A stretch of DNA of 18,449 nt from Candidatus Omnitrophota bacterium (GCA_013202515.1 JABMRN010000350.1:1-18449); one strand, 5' to 3'. Shown: positions 1-7,591, counted from the stretch's first letter. Program-made: numbers and translations. Notes: a model not told the origin generated them from the letters alone.

Positions 1-2
1 GG

Positions 3-221
3 CTTAATCAAACCATATGGCAGGAGTTTTATCTATGCAGATTAAAAAGACCATTTGCCTCGATAGAGGCGCTCAATGAAGAATTATATGCTTTTATGAG
101 ATATTATAACTTTAATCGTAAGCATACGGGCTACAAGCTCAAGTTAGGAGGCTTTGAGTACCCGGCTCACGCGTTCTTTGATGTAAAAGAATCTCATAAG
201 GTTGTTGAGATAAAATATTAA
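3..221 (+). CDS. Transposase, integrase core domain, C-terminal fragment (5' end outside window)
   Basis: An open frame runs from the window edge to TAA at 219-221 and encodes 72 residues. The sequence WQEFYLCRLKRPFASIEALN, then ELYAFMRYYNFNRKHTGYKL and a FEYPAHAFF segment, is the typical C-terminal end of the rve/DDE integrase core of IS481 and IS3 family transposases, where the motif is roughly YN..R.H.GY.L.G.TP...F. The catalytic DDE residues themselves are upstream of the window apart from the final helix region. Such an enzyme cuts and joins IS ends during transposition. Whether the full gene is intact cannot be judged. The family (IS481 versus IS3) is inferred from the motif style only. 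Confidence 0.75.
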   Translation, partial: LNQTIWQEFYLCRLKRPFASIEALNEELYAFMRYYNFNRKHTGYKLKLGGFEYPAHAFFDVKESHKVVEIKY

Positions 222-227
222 TTATTT

Positions 228-248
228 GCAAAAAAACAGGTTTTTTGC
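228..248. terminator. Possible bidirectional hairpin terminator
   Basis: GCAAAAAA (228-235) pairs with TTTTTTGC (241-248) around a 5-nt loop, 6 nt past the transposase stop and about 25 nt past the comEC stop on the other strand. The stem is A/T-rich with little GC, so termination strength is doubtful. It may serve the convergent ends of the transposase and the comEC transcript. Confidence 0.35.
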
Positions 249-273
249 TAAGGTGGGGTGTGTCTACTCTAGT

Positions 274-1854
274 TTACTCTAAAGGTAGAGAGGACATACG
301 ACGAACAAGCACGATTATGCCAAGCAAGACTACGCAATAAACAAAAATCCAAAAAGGAATAAAGTTATTTATTTCTATAGAAGCAAAGGGCACTTTTGAA
401 AGTAAGTTTAGAACTAAAATCATTATATTATTTGCCAACCAAATAGCTTCATAGAAAAAAACGCTGATCGACGGCAAAAAAGCATTCACAATAAGCGCTG
501 CAATGCCAAGGCTTACCAAAAGAAAACAAATGGGAACTGCTACTAAGTTTGCAATAATAGTAACGGGGGTTATAATATGAAAATAATACGCAATTATTGG
601 AACTATTCCTATCCATACGCTTAGAGAAATCGAAATGGACTTCATAAAATACAACCACAATTTCCTAATTGCAATAAATCTCACTTTACGCTTCTTCACT
701 ATAAGACCAAAATCGCGAAGTTTAAACAATCTATCTAATACTGGCGAAATCCAAATGATCGAAGCAACGCACGTAAACGATAATATAAATCCCACGTCAA
801 AAATATAATTAGGGTTTACTAAAAGAAGCGCAAGCAGGGCGAAACTTAAAAGATTAAGGAGATTGGGATGACGGTTTAAAATATAGCCGAAAAGAAATAC
901 CGATGCCATAAACGACGCTCTCCATACCGACGGCCTTTGCCCTACCATCAGCGCATAAAGAATTATTATCACAATTGTAAGAGCGCACTCTACCTTTAGG
1001 GGGATCCCAAAAAGTGTAAATATCCCAAGGAAAATAAAAACAATGATACCAATATGAAGACCGCTTATAGCCAATATATGCATTGTTCCTGTTCTCCTGA
1101 AAACATCACGTGTGGTTTTATCTAGAAATTGTCTTTCACCCAAAAGCATTGCTGTCAAAATGCCGGAATGAGGAAGTTCAAGATTAATGAGTATAAGATC
1201 TCGCGCCTTCCCTTTTATTGAATATAGAAATCTCCTAAGCCGGAATAATGGGCTTTGCACACTACCAACTTTTTCGATAAAATCTCTCTTATTTCCAGAA
1301 GAGACAGCGAAAATCTTCTTAGCCGCAAGGTAAGCCCTATAGTCAAAATTATCCGTATTTTTGCCGCTCTTTGGCAGCGAGACCTTACCTTTCAAAAACA
1401 CTTCATCGCCACACTCAAAGGTCTTGGTGCCGCCAAAATAGCTCCTCACAAGTACACGACCACTTGCACGCGTCCAAGAACTTTGCTTAATAGCATGCAC
1501 ATATAACACGAATTCCAACTCTGGGTAATAGCGGTATCTTCTTTTAAAAACAGGATCACTTAAAATCGTACCCCTAAGTAGCATTGTCTCAGGTTTTTCT
1601 TTAATAAAAAAATTTATGTTATCTTTCGGTAGCACGTTGAAATCGATAAATCTAATAGCTCCTGAAATAAAAATCAGAATACATAAAAGGACACTTGATA
1701 GAAGGCGGTTCTTAAAAAAAATAAGCACTAGCACTAGAACAATAAGTGCTAAAGAAAAGAGGAGCTTAAATGAAATGAACTGCAGAGGCAGAAGTGAGCT
1801 AGCTATAATGCCTGTAAGAAAGGCGATGCTTATTGAGAAAAGTGGATTCTTCAT
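274..1854 (-). CDS. comEC: ComEC/Rec2-type competence membrane protein, lacking the C-terminal MBL domain
   Basis: ComEC forms the inner-membrane channel that takes single-stranded DNA into the cytoplasm during natural transformation. The 526-residue product has N-terminal hydrophobic segments (about 5-70), a DUF4131-like soluble region (about 85-195, with a Cys at 148) and a multi-helix Competence domain (about 225-515) with the signature ILAISGLHIGI near 260-270. Most ComEC proteins continue into a metallo-beta-lactamase domain and reach about 700-800 residues. Here the protein stops right after the last membrane helix and two arginines, with a short tail MSSLPLE. That tail is encoded by what looks like an IS end, so the gene is probably truncated by insertion. 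It follows comEA with a 18-nt gap. Membrane-domain-only ComEC proteins are also known, so natural absence of the MBL domain is the alternative. Confidence 0.85.
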   Translation of the reverse strand: MKNPLFSISIAFLTGIIASSLLPLQFISFKLLFSLALIVLVLVLIFFKNRLLSSVLLCILIFISGAIRFIDFNVLPKDNINFFIKEKPETMLLRGTILSDPVFKRRYRYYPELEFVLYVHAIKQSSWTRASGRVLVRSYFGGTKTFECGDEVFLKGKVSLPKSGKNTDNFDYRAYLAAKKIFAVSSGNKRDFIEKVGSVQSPLFRLRRFLYSIKGKARDLILINLELPHSGILTAMLLGERQFLDKTTRDVFRRTGTMHILAISGLHIGIIVFIFLGIFTLFGIPLKVECALTIVIIILYALMVGQRPSVWRASFMASVFLFGYILNRHPNLLNLLSFALLALLLVNPNYIFDVGFILSFTCVASIIWISPVLDRLFKLRDFGLIVKKRKVRFIAIRKLWLYFMKSISISLSVWIGIVPIIAYYFHIITPVTIIANLVAVPICFLLVSLGIAALIVNAFLPSISVFFYEAIWLANNIMILVLNLLSKVPFASIEINNFIPFWIFVYCVVLLGIIVLVRRMSSLPLE

Positions 1855-1872
1855 CCTAATAACAGCTGACTA

Positions 1873-2217
1873 TTATTCTAGGCTTATTGAGCCTTTTATT
1901 TTTTCGAATGTCTTTGGGCCTATACCCTTTACATTCGAAATATCCCTTTTCGAACGAAAAGGACCGAATTTTTCCCGATAGGCAACAATCCTTTGCGCCA
2001 ACCCAGGCCCAATCCCTTCGAGACGCGTCAAATCTATCTTTCCGGCTTTATTGATATTAACGATTTGTGAAAGTAACACTTCCTTTTCGGCTGGCTGAGG
2101 AGCATATGTTATTATCCCGCTACTCTTAACCTTACAATAATGCACAATGGACCCTGCTAAGAGAGCTACTAACAGGAAGGTAACTATGGCCTTTTCGTTA
2201 TTGGTAAGATTAAGCAT
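1873..2217 (-). CDS. comEA: ComEA-like helix-hairpin-helix DNA-binding protein
   Basis: This 114-residue protein has an N-terminal membrane anchor (about 10-27), a short polar linker, and a C-terminal tandem helix-hairpin-helix domain (about 52-112). The two hairpins are visible as LEGIGPGLAQRIVAYREKFG and VKGIGPKTFEKIK, preceded by the family's VNINKA start. ComEA proteins bind double-stranded DNA outside the inner membrane and hand it to ComEC, which fits the comEC gene immediately downstream. It begins 3 nt after the leuS stop and has no clear Shine-Dalgarno sequence (only AAAGA next to ATG), so translation may be coupled to leuS. Some HhH proteins of this size act in DNA repair, but the anchor and the neighbour favour ComEA. 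Confidence 0.85.
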   Translation of the reverse strand: MLNLTNNEKAIVTFLLVALLAGSIVHYCKVKSSGIITYAPQPAEKEVLLSQIVNINKAGKIDLTRLEGIGPGLAQRIVAYREKFGPFRSKRDISNVKGIGPKTFEKIKGSISLE

Positions 2218-2220
2218 TCT

Positions 2221-4662
2221 TTAGCGAAGGAGAATATTGACAAGCTTTTTGGGAACAACGATCCACTTGGAGATATTTTTGCCTTCTGTCCATTTTTTTA
2301 CCTTTTCATCAGAGAGAATTTCGCTTTTCAGGTCATCCTCTACTATGTCCGCTCTAACTAGAACCTTTGAGCGCAATCTTCCGTTTACTTGGACAGGAAT
2401 CGTTATCTTTTCTTCTTCTATCAATGACTCATCGTATAATGGCCAATTCTGTTTCAATATACTGGGTTTATTGCCAAGTTTTTCCCATAATTCTTCGGCA
2501 ATATGCGGGACAAATGGGGAAAGAAGAAGCACAACTGTCTTTACTGCTTCGTGAATCTTTTCGTCGTTACCAACTGAGTATGTTTCATTCACAAGTTCCA
2601 TAATAGCGCTTATAGCTGTATTAAAGTGGAATCCCTTTTCTATATCATCGGTTACTTTCTTGATGGTTTGATGCATTTTTCGTTTTAGTCCCAATATGTT
2701 ATCTGGCACCTTCTTCTTATTTCTTTCCTTGCCCGCCCTTTCCACCAGCCTCCAAACCCTGCTCAAAAATCTGTAAGCGCCATCAACCCCTCTATCTGAC
2801 CATTCGGCATCCCTTTCCGGTGGACCGATAAAAAGCGTGTAGAGCCTCACCGTGTCAGCACCGTATCGCTTTATCAAATCATCGGGACTTACAACATTTC
2901 CTTTTGATTTTGACATTTTGGCGCCATCTTTGATAATCATTCCCTGCGTGAAAAGGTCCTCAAATGGTTCATCAAAACTTATCAGTTTTAGATCGTATAA
3001 AACCTTAGTTATAAAACGCGAGTAAAGTAAATGCAGTATAGCGTGTTCGACACCCCCGATGTACTGATCTACTGGAAGCCAGTTATCGACATCTCTTTTA
3101 TTAAAGGGTTTATCCGAAGCGTAGGGAGAAATAAATCTTAGAAAATACCAGCTAGAATCCACAAAAGTATCCATAGTATCAATTTCTCTTCTGGCTTTTG
3201 ATTTGCATTTGGGGCATTTTGTTTCAACAAATTTCTCAGAACTTTTAAGTGGGGATTCGCCATGTGGCTTGAATTTGGCATTTTCCGGCAATAATACGGG
3301 TAAATCTTTTTCGCTTACGCCAACTATGCCGCATTTATCACAGTAAATCACAGGAATTGGGGCGCCCCAGTACCGCTGGCGCGATATGAGCCAATCCCTC
3401 AACTTAAACTGAACGCATCTTTTCCCGATCCCCTTCTTTTCCATGAACTCGGATATGCCCTGCATCGCCTCTCTGTTGTTCATGCCGTTAAATTGATCGG
3501 AATTTATCATCTTGCCGTCTTTGACGTAAGCCGATTTCATAATCTCTGCATCAAGCGGAAATTTAGGGTCATCGATTACCACATCTATGGGCAAACTATA
3601 TTTTTTTGCAAACTCAAAATCCCTTTGGTCGTGGGCAGGAACAGCCATGACCGCACCTGTGCCGTATTCCATAAGAACATAATTGGCTATCCAAAGAGGA
3701 ATTTTTTTATTGTTAACTGGGTTTATTACATATCTTCCAGAAAAAATACCTTTTTTCTCGACATCTACGGCTGCACGCTTTATCTTTGATTCATTCCTGA
3801 CCGCTTCTACAAATTTTATGATTTCATCTCTATTTTTAACATCTTTGATAAGGTTTGGTACTTCTGGATGTTCAGCAGCTAAAACCATATAGGTTGCTCC
3901 AAATATCGTATCAATCCTCGTCGTAAAACATGTCAGACTTCTATTGCTTCCCTCAATAGGAAAATGAATATTAACCCCGTGGCTTTTTCCTATCCAATTA
4001 GTCTGCATGATCTTAACGCGTTCGGGCCAATGTTTAAGTTTATCGAGATCCTTTATGAGCCGTTCGGCATATTCTGTGATCTTAAAAAACCACTGCTCTA
4101 GATCCTTCTGGGATACTTGGGTATCACATCTCTCGCACCTTCCATCTATTACCTGTTCATTAGCAAGAACTGTATTGCAGGATGGACACCAGTTTACGTA
4201 TGCCTTTTTCTTGTAGGCAAGCCCTTTTTCAAAAAGCTTTAAAAATATCCATTGAGTCCACTTATAGTAATCGGGAAAACAAGAAGTGATTTCTCGTGAC
4301 CAATCGTAACAGACACCCCAGGAATTGAGTTGCCTCTTCATGGTCTTTATGTTATTCGTAGTGGAAGTTTTGGGATGAATATTATCTTTAATGGCGGCAT
4401 TTTCGGCTGGTAGACCAAATGCATCCCATCCCATCGGGGTAAGAACATTAAAACCCTTCATTTTCTTATATCTAGCTACAACGTCGCCTATAATGTAATT
4501 TCGGCCGTGTCCCACGTGGAGAGCCGCAGAGGGATATGGGAACATCATGAGGCAGTAGAATTTATTCTTATAGTCAGCAGTATTGGCTTCAAATAATTTC
4601 TTATCCCGCCAGTACTTCTGCCACTTTGCCTCAATCTTATCGAATGGGTAGACTTTTTCCAT
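2221..4662 (-). CDS. leuS: Leucyl-tRNA synthetase
   Basis: This class Ia synthetase charges tRNA-Leu with leucine in the cytoplasm. The 813-residue length is normal for bacterial LeuRS. The HIGH motif appears as HVGH at 49-52, the KMSKS loop at 582-586, and the inserted CP1 editing domain spans about 224-418, with TTRIDT (247-252) and GTGAVMAVPAHDQRDFEF (334-351) lining the hydrolytic site. Cys pairs CPSC (159-162) and CERC (176-179), and CDKC (441-444) with CPKC (483-486), look like zinc-binding knuckles. The C-terminal domain IPVQVNGRLRSKV is typical. The start is 8 nt after the 3' end of tRNA-Ala, with GAGGGAT just before ATG serving as ribosome binding site. comEA follows after 3 nt. Confidence 0.98.
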   Translation of the reverse strand: MEKVYPFDKIEAKWQKYWRDKKLFEANTADYKNKFYCLMMFPYPSAALHVGHGRNYIIGDVVARYKKMKGFNVLTPMGWDAFGLPAENAAIKDNIHPKTSTTNNIKTMKRQLNSWGVCYDWSREITSCFPDYYKWTQWIFLKLFEKGLAYKKKAYVNWCPSCNTVLANEQVIDGRCERCDTQVSQKDLEQWFFKITEYAERLIKDLDKLKHWPERVKIMQTNWIGKSHGVNIHFPIEGSNRSLTCFTTRIDTIFGATYMVLAAEHPEVPNLIKDVKNRDEIIKFVEAVRNESKIKRAAVDVEKKGIFSGRYVINPVNNKKIPLWIANYVLMEYGTGAVMAVPAHDQRDFEFAKKYSLPIDVVIDDPKFPLDAEIMKSAYVKDGKMINSDQFNGMNNREAMQGISEFMEKKGIGKRCVQFKLRDWLISRQRYWGAPIPVIYCDKCGIVGVSEKDLPVLLPENAKFKPHGESPLKSSEKFVETKCPKCKSKARREIDTMDTFVDSSWYFLRFISPYASDKPFNKRDVDNWLPVDQYIGGVEHAILHLLYSRFITKVLYDLKLISFDEPFEDLFTQGMIIKDGAKMSKSKGNVVSPDDLIKRYGADTVRLYTLFIGPPERDAEWSDRGVDGAYRFLSRVWRLVERAGKERNKKKVPDNILGLKRKMHQTIKKVTDDIEKGFHFNTAISAIMELVNETYSVGNDEKIHEAVKTVVLLLSPFVPHIAEELWEKLGNKPSILKQNWPLYDESLIEEEKITIPVQVNGRLRSKVLVRADIVEDDLKSEILSDEKVKKWTEGKNISKWIVVPKKLVNILLR

Positions 4663-4670
4663 ATCCCTCT

Positions 4671-4744
4671 TGGTGGAGCTGACGGGAATCGAACCCGTGA
4701 TCCCACAATGCCATTGTGGTGTGATCCCGCTTCACCACAGCCCC
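4671..4744 (-). tRNA. tRNA-Ala (anticodon GGC)
   Basis: The 74-nt cloverleaf folds with acceptor GGGGCTG/CAGCTCC, D stem GTGA/TCAC, anticodon stem CCACA/TGTGG with loop ATGGCAT (anticodon GGC at 4712-4710), a 4-nt variable region, T arm ACGGG-TTCGATT-CCCGT, discriminator A and an encoded CCA. The G3:U70 pair, the main alanine identity element, is present. The anticodon arm is nearly a perfect DNA palindrome. Its 3' end lies 8 nt before leuS on the same strand, so the two are probably transcribed together. Confidence 0.95.
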
Positions 4745-4762
4745 ATATATCCTATGGATAAG

Positions 4763-4790
4763 ATTATATCAAATAACTAACAAACCACAA
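4763..4790 (-). promoter_or_regulatory. Predicted sigma70-type promoter for tRNA-Ala / leuS
   Basis: On the minus strand TTGTGG (4790-4785) and TATAAT (4768-4763) are separated by 16 nt. The -10 is a full consensus match and the -35 matches at three positions. Transcription would start about 12 nt upstream of the tRNA 5' end at 4744. Confidence 0.6.
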
Positions 4791-4821
4791 GAAAAATGTC
4801 ATTTTACAACAATCAATTATA

Positions 4822-4849
4822 TTGAGTATTACGTTTACTATGATATAAT
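4822..4849 (+). promoter_or_regulatory. Predicted sigma70-type promoter for tRNA-Leu
   Basis: TTGAGT (4822-4827) and TATAAT (4844-4849) are spaced 16 nt apart. The predicted start, near 4856-4858, is about 10 nt before the mature tRNA-Leu 5' end. It is divergent from the tRNA-Ala promoter. No other features are seen in the 122-bp region between the tRNAs. Confidence 0.6.
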
Positions 4850-4866
4850 ATCGCTATATATCCTTT

Positions 4867-4953
4867 GCCAGAGTGATGGAATTGGCAGACATGAAGGTCT
4901 CAAAAACCTTTGTTCGCAAGAACATGTGGGTTCGACTCCCACCTCTGGCACCA
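4867..4953 (+). tRNA. tRNA-Leu (anticodon CAA)
   Basis: This 87-nt class II tRNA has acceptor GCCAGAG/CTCTGGC, a short D stem (ATG/CAT), anticodon stem AAGGT/ACCTT with loop CTCAAAA (anticodon CAA at 4901-4903), a long variable arm TGTTC-GCAA-GAACA, T arm GTGGG-TTCGACT-CCCAC, discriminator A and an encoded CCA (4951-4953). The long variable arm confirms leucine rather than a class I tRNA. It reads UUG codons. No terminator separates it from the homing endonuclease gene that begins 20 nt downstream. Confidence 0.96.
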
Positions 4954-4973
4954 TTCAAAATTACAATAAGCTC

Positions 4974-5657
4974 ATGACCTTTTGGAACGCAGATACTGCA
5001 TATGCTGTCGGTCTCATTACAACTGATGGTAACCTATCAAAAGATAAGAGACATATCTCACTAACCTCAGCAGATATTCAATTGTTACAAGCTTTTCGAA
5101 AATGTCTGTCCATTAACAATAAAATCTGCGTAAATCCCCCAGGTAGCTATTCAAAAAATGTATGCTATAAAATTACGTTCGGAAACATACGTTTCTATAA
5201 TTGGCTACTTAAAATTGGGCTAAGGACAAACAAAACCTTTGACTTGTCCTCTCTAGATATACCTGATAAATATTTTTGTGATTTCTTGAGAGGACATGTA
5301 GACGGCGATGGCTCTATTATACATTATATCGATAGGCATAATAGCTATAAAGATAAGCTTTATGTTTATGACAGGATTTATATAGCGTTTCGCTCTGGTA
5401 GTTTACTACATATAAAGTGGATTCAACGAAGTATAAAAAGATTTTTGAATATATATGGCAGCTTATCTGCGTGGAAAAATAAGAAAAGAGCTGACAGTAA
5501 GTCTATTTGGGTTTTGAGATTCTGCAAAAAAGAATCATTAACGCTTCTAAAATATCTATATTATAAACCACATCTTCCCTGTCTTCTGAGGAAGAAAAAA
5601 ATTGCTGAATCTTTTTTGAAAAAAACTTCCCCATCTCCAGAAACTATAGTGTTCTAA
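4974..5657 (+). CDS. LAGLIDADG homing-endonuclease-like protein adjacent to tRNA-Leu
   Basis: The 227-residue product shows two LAGLIDADG-type motifs, YAVGLITTDG at 10-19 and FLRGHVDGDGS at 104-114. The expected catalytic acids are Asp18 and Asp112, as in a single-chain pseudo-dimeric enzyme with two repeats. The spacing and length fit a free-standing homing endonuclease of the LAGLIDADG_3 style, which would cut a long DNA site and spread its own gene. It is basic and Lys/Tyr-rich towards the C-terminus. I chose ATG at 4974. The frame stays open upstream to a GTG at 4926, but that lies inside the tRNA T arm. It is convergent with the phosphatase gene, with an 8-nt gap. No intron or intein host is visible. 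A WhiA-like or other LAGLIDADG-derived regulator is less likely because there is no extra DNA-binding domain. Confidence 0.8.
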   Translation: MTFWNADTAYAVGLITTDGNLSKDKRHISLTSADIQLLQAFRKCLSINNKICVNPPGSYSKNVCYKITFGNIRFYNWLLKIGLRTNKTFDLSSLDIPDKYFCDFLRGHVDGDGSIIHYIDRHNSYKDKLYVYDRIYIAFRSGSLLHIKWIQRSIKRFLNIYGSLSAWKNKKRADSKSIWVLRFCKKESLTLLKYLYYKPHLPCLLRKKKIAESFLKKTSPSPETIVF

Positions 5658-5665
5658 ATATCTTG

Positions 5666-7591
5666 TTACTCTTTCATTCTAACCGCAATGACCGTTATAT
5701 CATCATGCTGCGGAAGTTTTCCTTCGTATATTTCGACTTCTTTATGAATAGCATCTACTATCCCACTAACGCTTAACGCTCTATTCCTTCTCGCGACATC
5801 AACGAGTCTCTTTTCCCCGAATAGCTGGTGCTTAGCATTCATTGCCTCTGTAACTCCATCAGTATAAAGAATAAACAAATCGCCCTTTTTCATCGAGATC
5901 GTATTTTCGATATACTCCCCCTCCATAAGGCCTAGCGGCATTCCTTCTTTCAAATCAAGAAGAATAGGGTCTTCTTCACCTTCCCTAAACATAATAGTCG
6001 GCAGATGCCCACCTATAGAAAAATTCAGTGTTTTCTTGTCCATATCAAATATTAGATATGTCAACGTAACGAACAAGCTGGAACTGCTTTCGGCAATTAA
6101 TCTTTCGTTTAATTTGACGAGTGCAAATTTAGCATCTCCCTCTTTAGCATAAGACTTGAAATCGCTTACAACTTTTGCCATATAAAGGGCTGCCGGAACG
6201 CCTTTGCCTGAAACGTCTCCTATCATAATTCCAGCTCGTGTATCAGAGATTTCTATAAAATCATAAAGGTCGCCGCCCACTTGTAGGGCAGTAAGCATTT
6301 TAGCCTCTATCTCTAAACCTTTAATGGGAGGCTTTGCTTTCGGCAGGAAGCTTCTTTGAATATCTTTTGCTATCGAAAGTTCGTTTTCAATAACTTCTAT
6401 CCTATGCTTTTCGGCTATGTATTTTTTAAAGGTAAACAAAAGATAAAGTACTGTTGAAACAATAATTGGATAAAAGATGTCGATCCAATAATTAAGTAGC
6501 GCAAAAAGCGCTACCCCGAGAAGAAAAAAACTAAACAATATAGCGAAAAGATAAAATAAACTTAAGAACTTCTTACTTTTTAATGTGGCAAAGAAGATAA
6601 TGAGACCTAAAAGAATCAATATGAATAGGTTTGTTACTTTTGAAGCCCTGGTTATAAAATTGTCGGAGATAACACCGTTAAAAAGGCTAGCTAGGATACC
6701 AACACCTGGATATGCTGATTCATAAGGTGAAGGATGAATATCAGGCTCAGCGGTCGCCGTAACACCAACAAAACAAACGGTATCTTTAAGCTCATCAAGA
6801 TTAAACTCGGGCTTTCTCCCCTCACGCTCAGCAATGTAAGAAGTAAGAATGTCCACATAGGAATAATGCCTAAAGGTATGCGTCCACTTCCCAGGGAAAT
6901 TCACTATTATATTCGATCTTAGATCAAGGGGTATTTTTAATTTATTTCCTAAAAGAATGGCTTTCTGCGGAATGAGTTTTGCGGAATGCTCGGAGAAACC
7001 CAGATAATCAATCGCTCCAAGAAAGGCAATATGCGGGTATAATGAATCTTTTAAACTTATGAATGGGGCAATTCTTCTTACTTTACCGTCCAGATCCGGA
7101 ATAGCATTAATGTGACCAGTGCCTTTGCAGGCGCTTGAAAGCTTCTTGAGAAGCCTTATTTCAAATTCTCGCGCGGTGGGAATATTAGCGTCTGCCTGCG
7201 ATAGGCGCATATCAAAAACATATGGCATATAGACATTGCCTGCCTCCTTGACGGCTGTGGCAAATTCGTCATCGTCTTCTTTTTTCTCGCTGAAAAAAAT
7301 ATCAAATATAACTTGTTTTACGCCAGCGCGAGCAAGAGCCTTTACAAGAAGGGCGTGATATTTACGGTCAAAAGGCCAGCTTCCGATCTTACTTATCGAA
7401 TCATCAGAAATTTCAACAATAACTATTTTTTCGCTGATATAAGGCTTGGGTCTCAGCCTGTAACGGAGATCCAGTGTGTGTAGTTCATATACATCGAAGG
7501 CCCTATTATAGGAAAGGAGTAATACGAATAAAATCGCATAGATAGCAAAGGCTGTTGTCAGGAATTTATCTTTAAAGTTCGCGAGGCGCAT
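5666..7591 (-). CDS. CHASE2-sensor membrane protein with SpoIIE/RsbU-type PP2C phosphatase domain
   Basis: The 641-residue protein is a likely sensor phosphatase. After an N-terminal membrane helix (about 10-27) comes an extracytoplasmic CHASE2 domain (about 30-310, with DLRYRLRP, VEISDDSI and VKQVIFDIFF), three membrane helices (about 320-337, 341-365, 368-388), a short helical linker with IAKDIQRSFLP (407-417), and a cytoplasmic SpoIIE-type PP2C domain (about 425-640). Metal-binding acids are visible in VGGDLYDF (438-445), GDVSGKG (458-464), LYTDG and DDITV near the C-terminus. This family dephosphorylates phospho-STAS proteins. It is last in the accA-to-mlaD gene run, 38 nt after mlaD, and has no clear Shine-Dalgarno sequence. 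The natural target is inferred to be the STAS protein encoded four genes upstream. The signal sensed is unknown. Confidence 0.93.
   Translation of the reverse strand: MRLANFKDKFLTTAFAIYAILFVLLLSYNRAFDVYELHTLDLRYRLRPKPYISEKIVIVEISDDSISKIGSWPFDRKYHALLVKALARAGVKQVIFDIFFSEKKEDDDEFATAVKEAGNVYMPYVFDMRLSQADANIPTAREFEIRLLKKLSSACKGTGHINAIPDLDGKVRRIAPFISLKDSLYPHIAFLGAIDYLGFSEHSAKLIPQKAILLGNKLKIPLDLRSNIIVNFPGKWTHTFRHYSYVDILTSYIAEREGRKPEFNLDELKDTVCFVGVTATAEPDIHPSPYESAYPGVGILASLFNGVISDNFITRASKVTNLFILILLGLIIFFATLKSKKFLSLFYLFAILFSFFLLGVALFALLNYWIDIFYPIIVSTVLYLLFTFKKYIAEKHRIEVIENELSIAKDIQRSFLPKAKPPIKGLEIEAKMLTALQVGGDLYDFIEISDTRAGIMIGDVSGKGVPAALYMAKVVSDFKSYAKEGDAKFALVKLNERLIAESSSSLFVTLTYLIFDMDKKTLNFSIGGHLPTIMFREGEEDPILLDLKEGMPLGLMEGEYIENTISMKKGDLFILYTDGVTEAMNAKHQLFGEKRLVDVARRNRALSVSGIVDAIHKEVEIYEGKLPQHDDITVIAVRMKE

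Larger units (their letters stand above)
1..296 (+). mobile_element. Right end of an IS481/IS3-like insertion sequence (left part outside window)
   Basis: The stretch holds the 3' end of a DDE transposase gene (stop at 221) and about 75 bp of non-coding sequence, a normal distance from a transposase stop to an IS terminus. Read on the minus strand, sequence from 296 begins TGTCCTCTCTACC, which resembles a TG-starting IS terminus. An imperfect inverted copy, tgtctactcta, lies at 261-271 against tagagaggaca at 286-296 (9 of 11 positions match). The left end and the target duplication are not visible, so the boundary at 296 is inferred. It would place the last seven comEC codons inside the element. 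Confidence 0.5.

Noticed and set aside
1255..1506. Plus-strand open frames inside comEC, leuS, purH and other genes
   Set aside because: They are antisense to well-supported genes, have no family-like motifs or promoters, and are best seen as chance frames.
4671..4744. Reading the minus-strand tRNA as Gly(GCC) or His because of the palindromic anticodon arm
   Set aside because: The 7-nt loop ATGGCAT with T33 gives GGC, and G3:U70 with discriminator A fits alanine.
5580..5605. Hairpin tcttc-tgag-gaaga near the endonuclease 3' end as a terminator
   Set aside because: A-run, not T-run, follows on the plus strand. On the minus strand the T-run precedes rather than follows the stem, and it lies in coding sequence.
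5628..5650. Possible direct repeat of the tRNA-Leu 3' end at the end of the endonuclease gene, as for an integrated element's attachment site
   Set aside because: Only a loose C/T-rich resemblance (ccccatctccaga versus cccacctctggca) that could be chance. No integrase is present.
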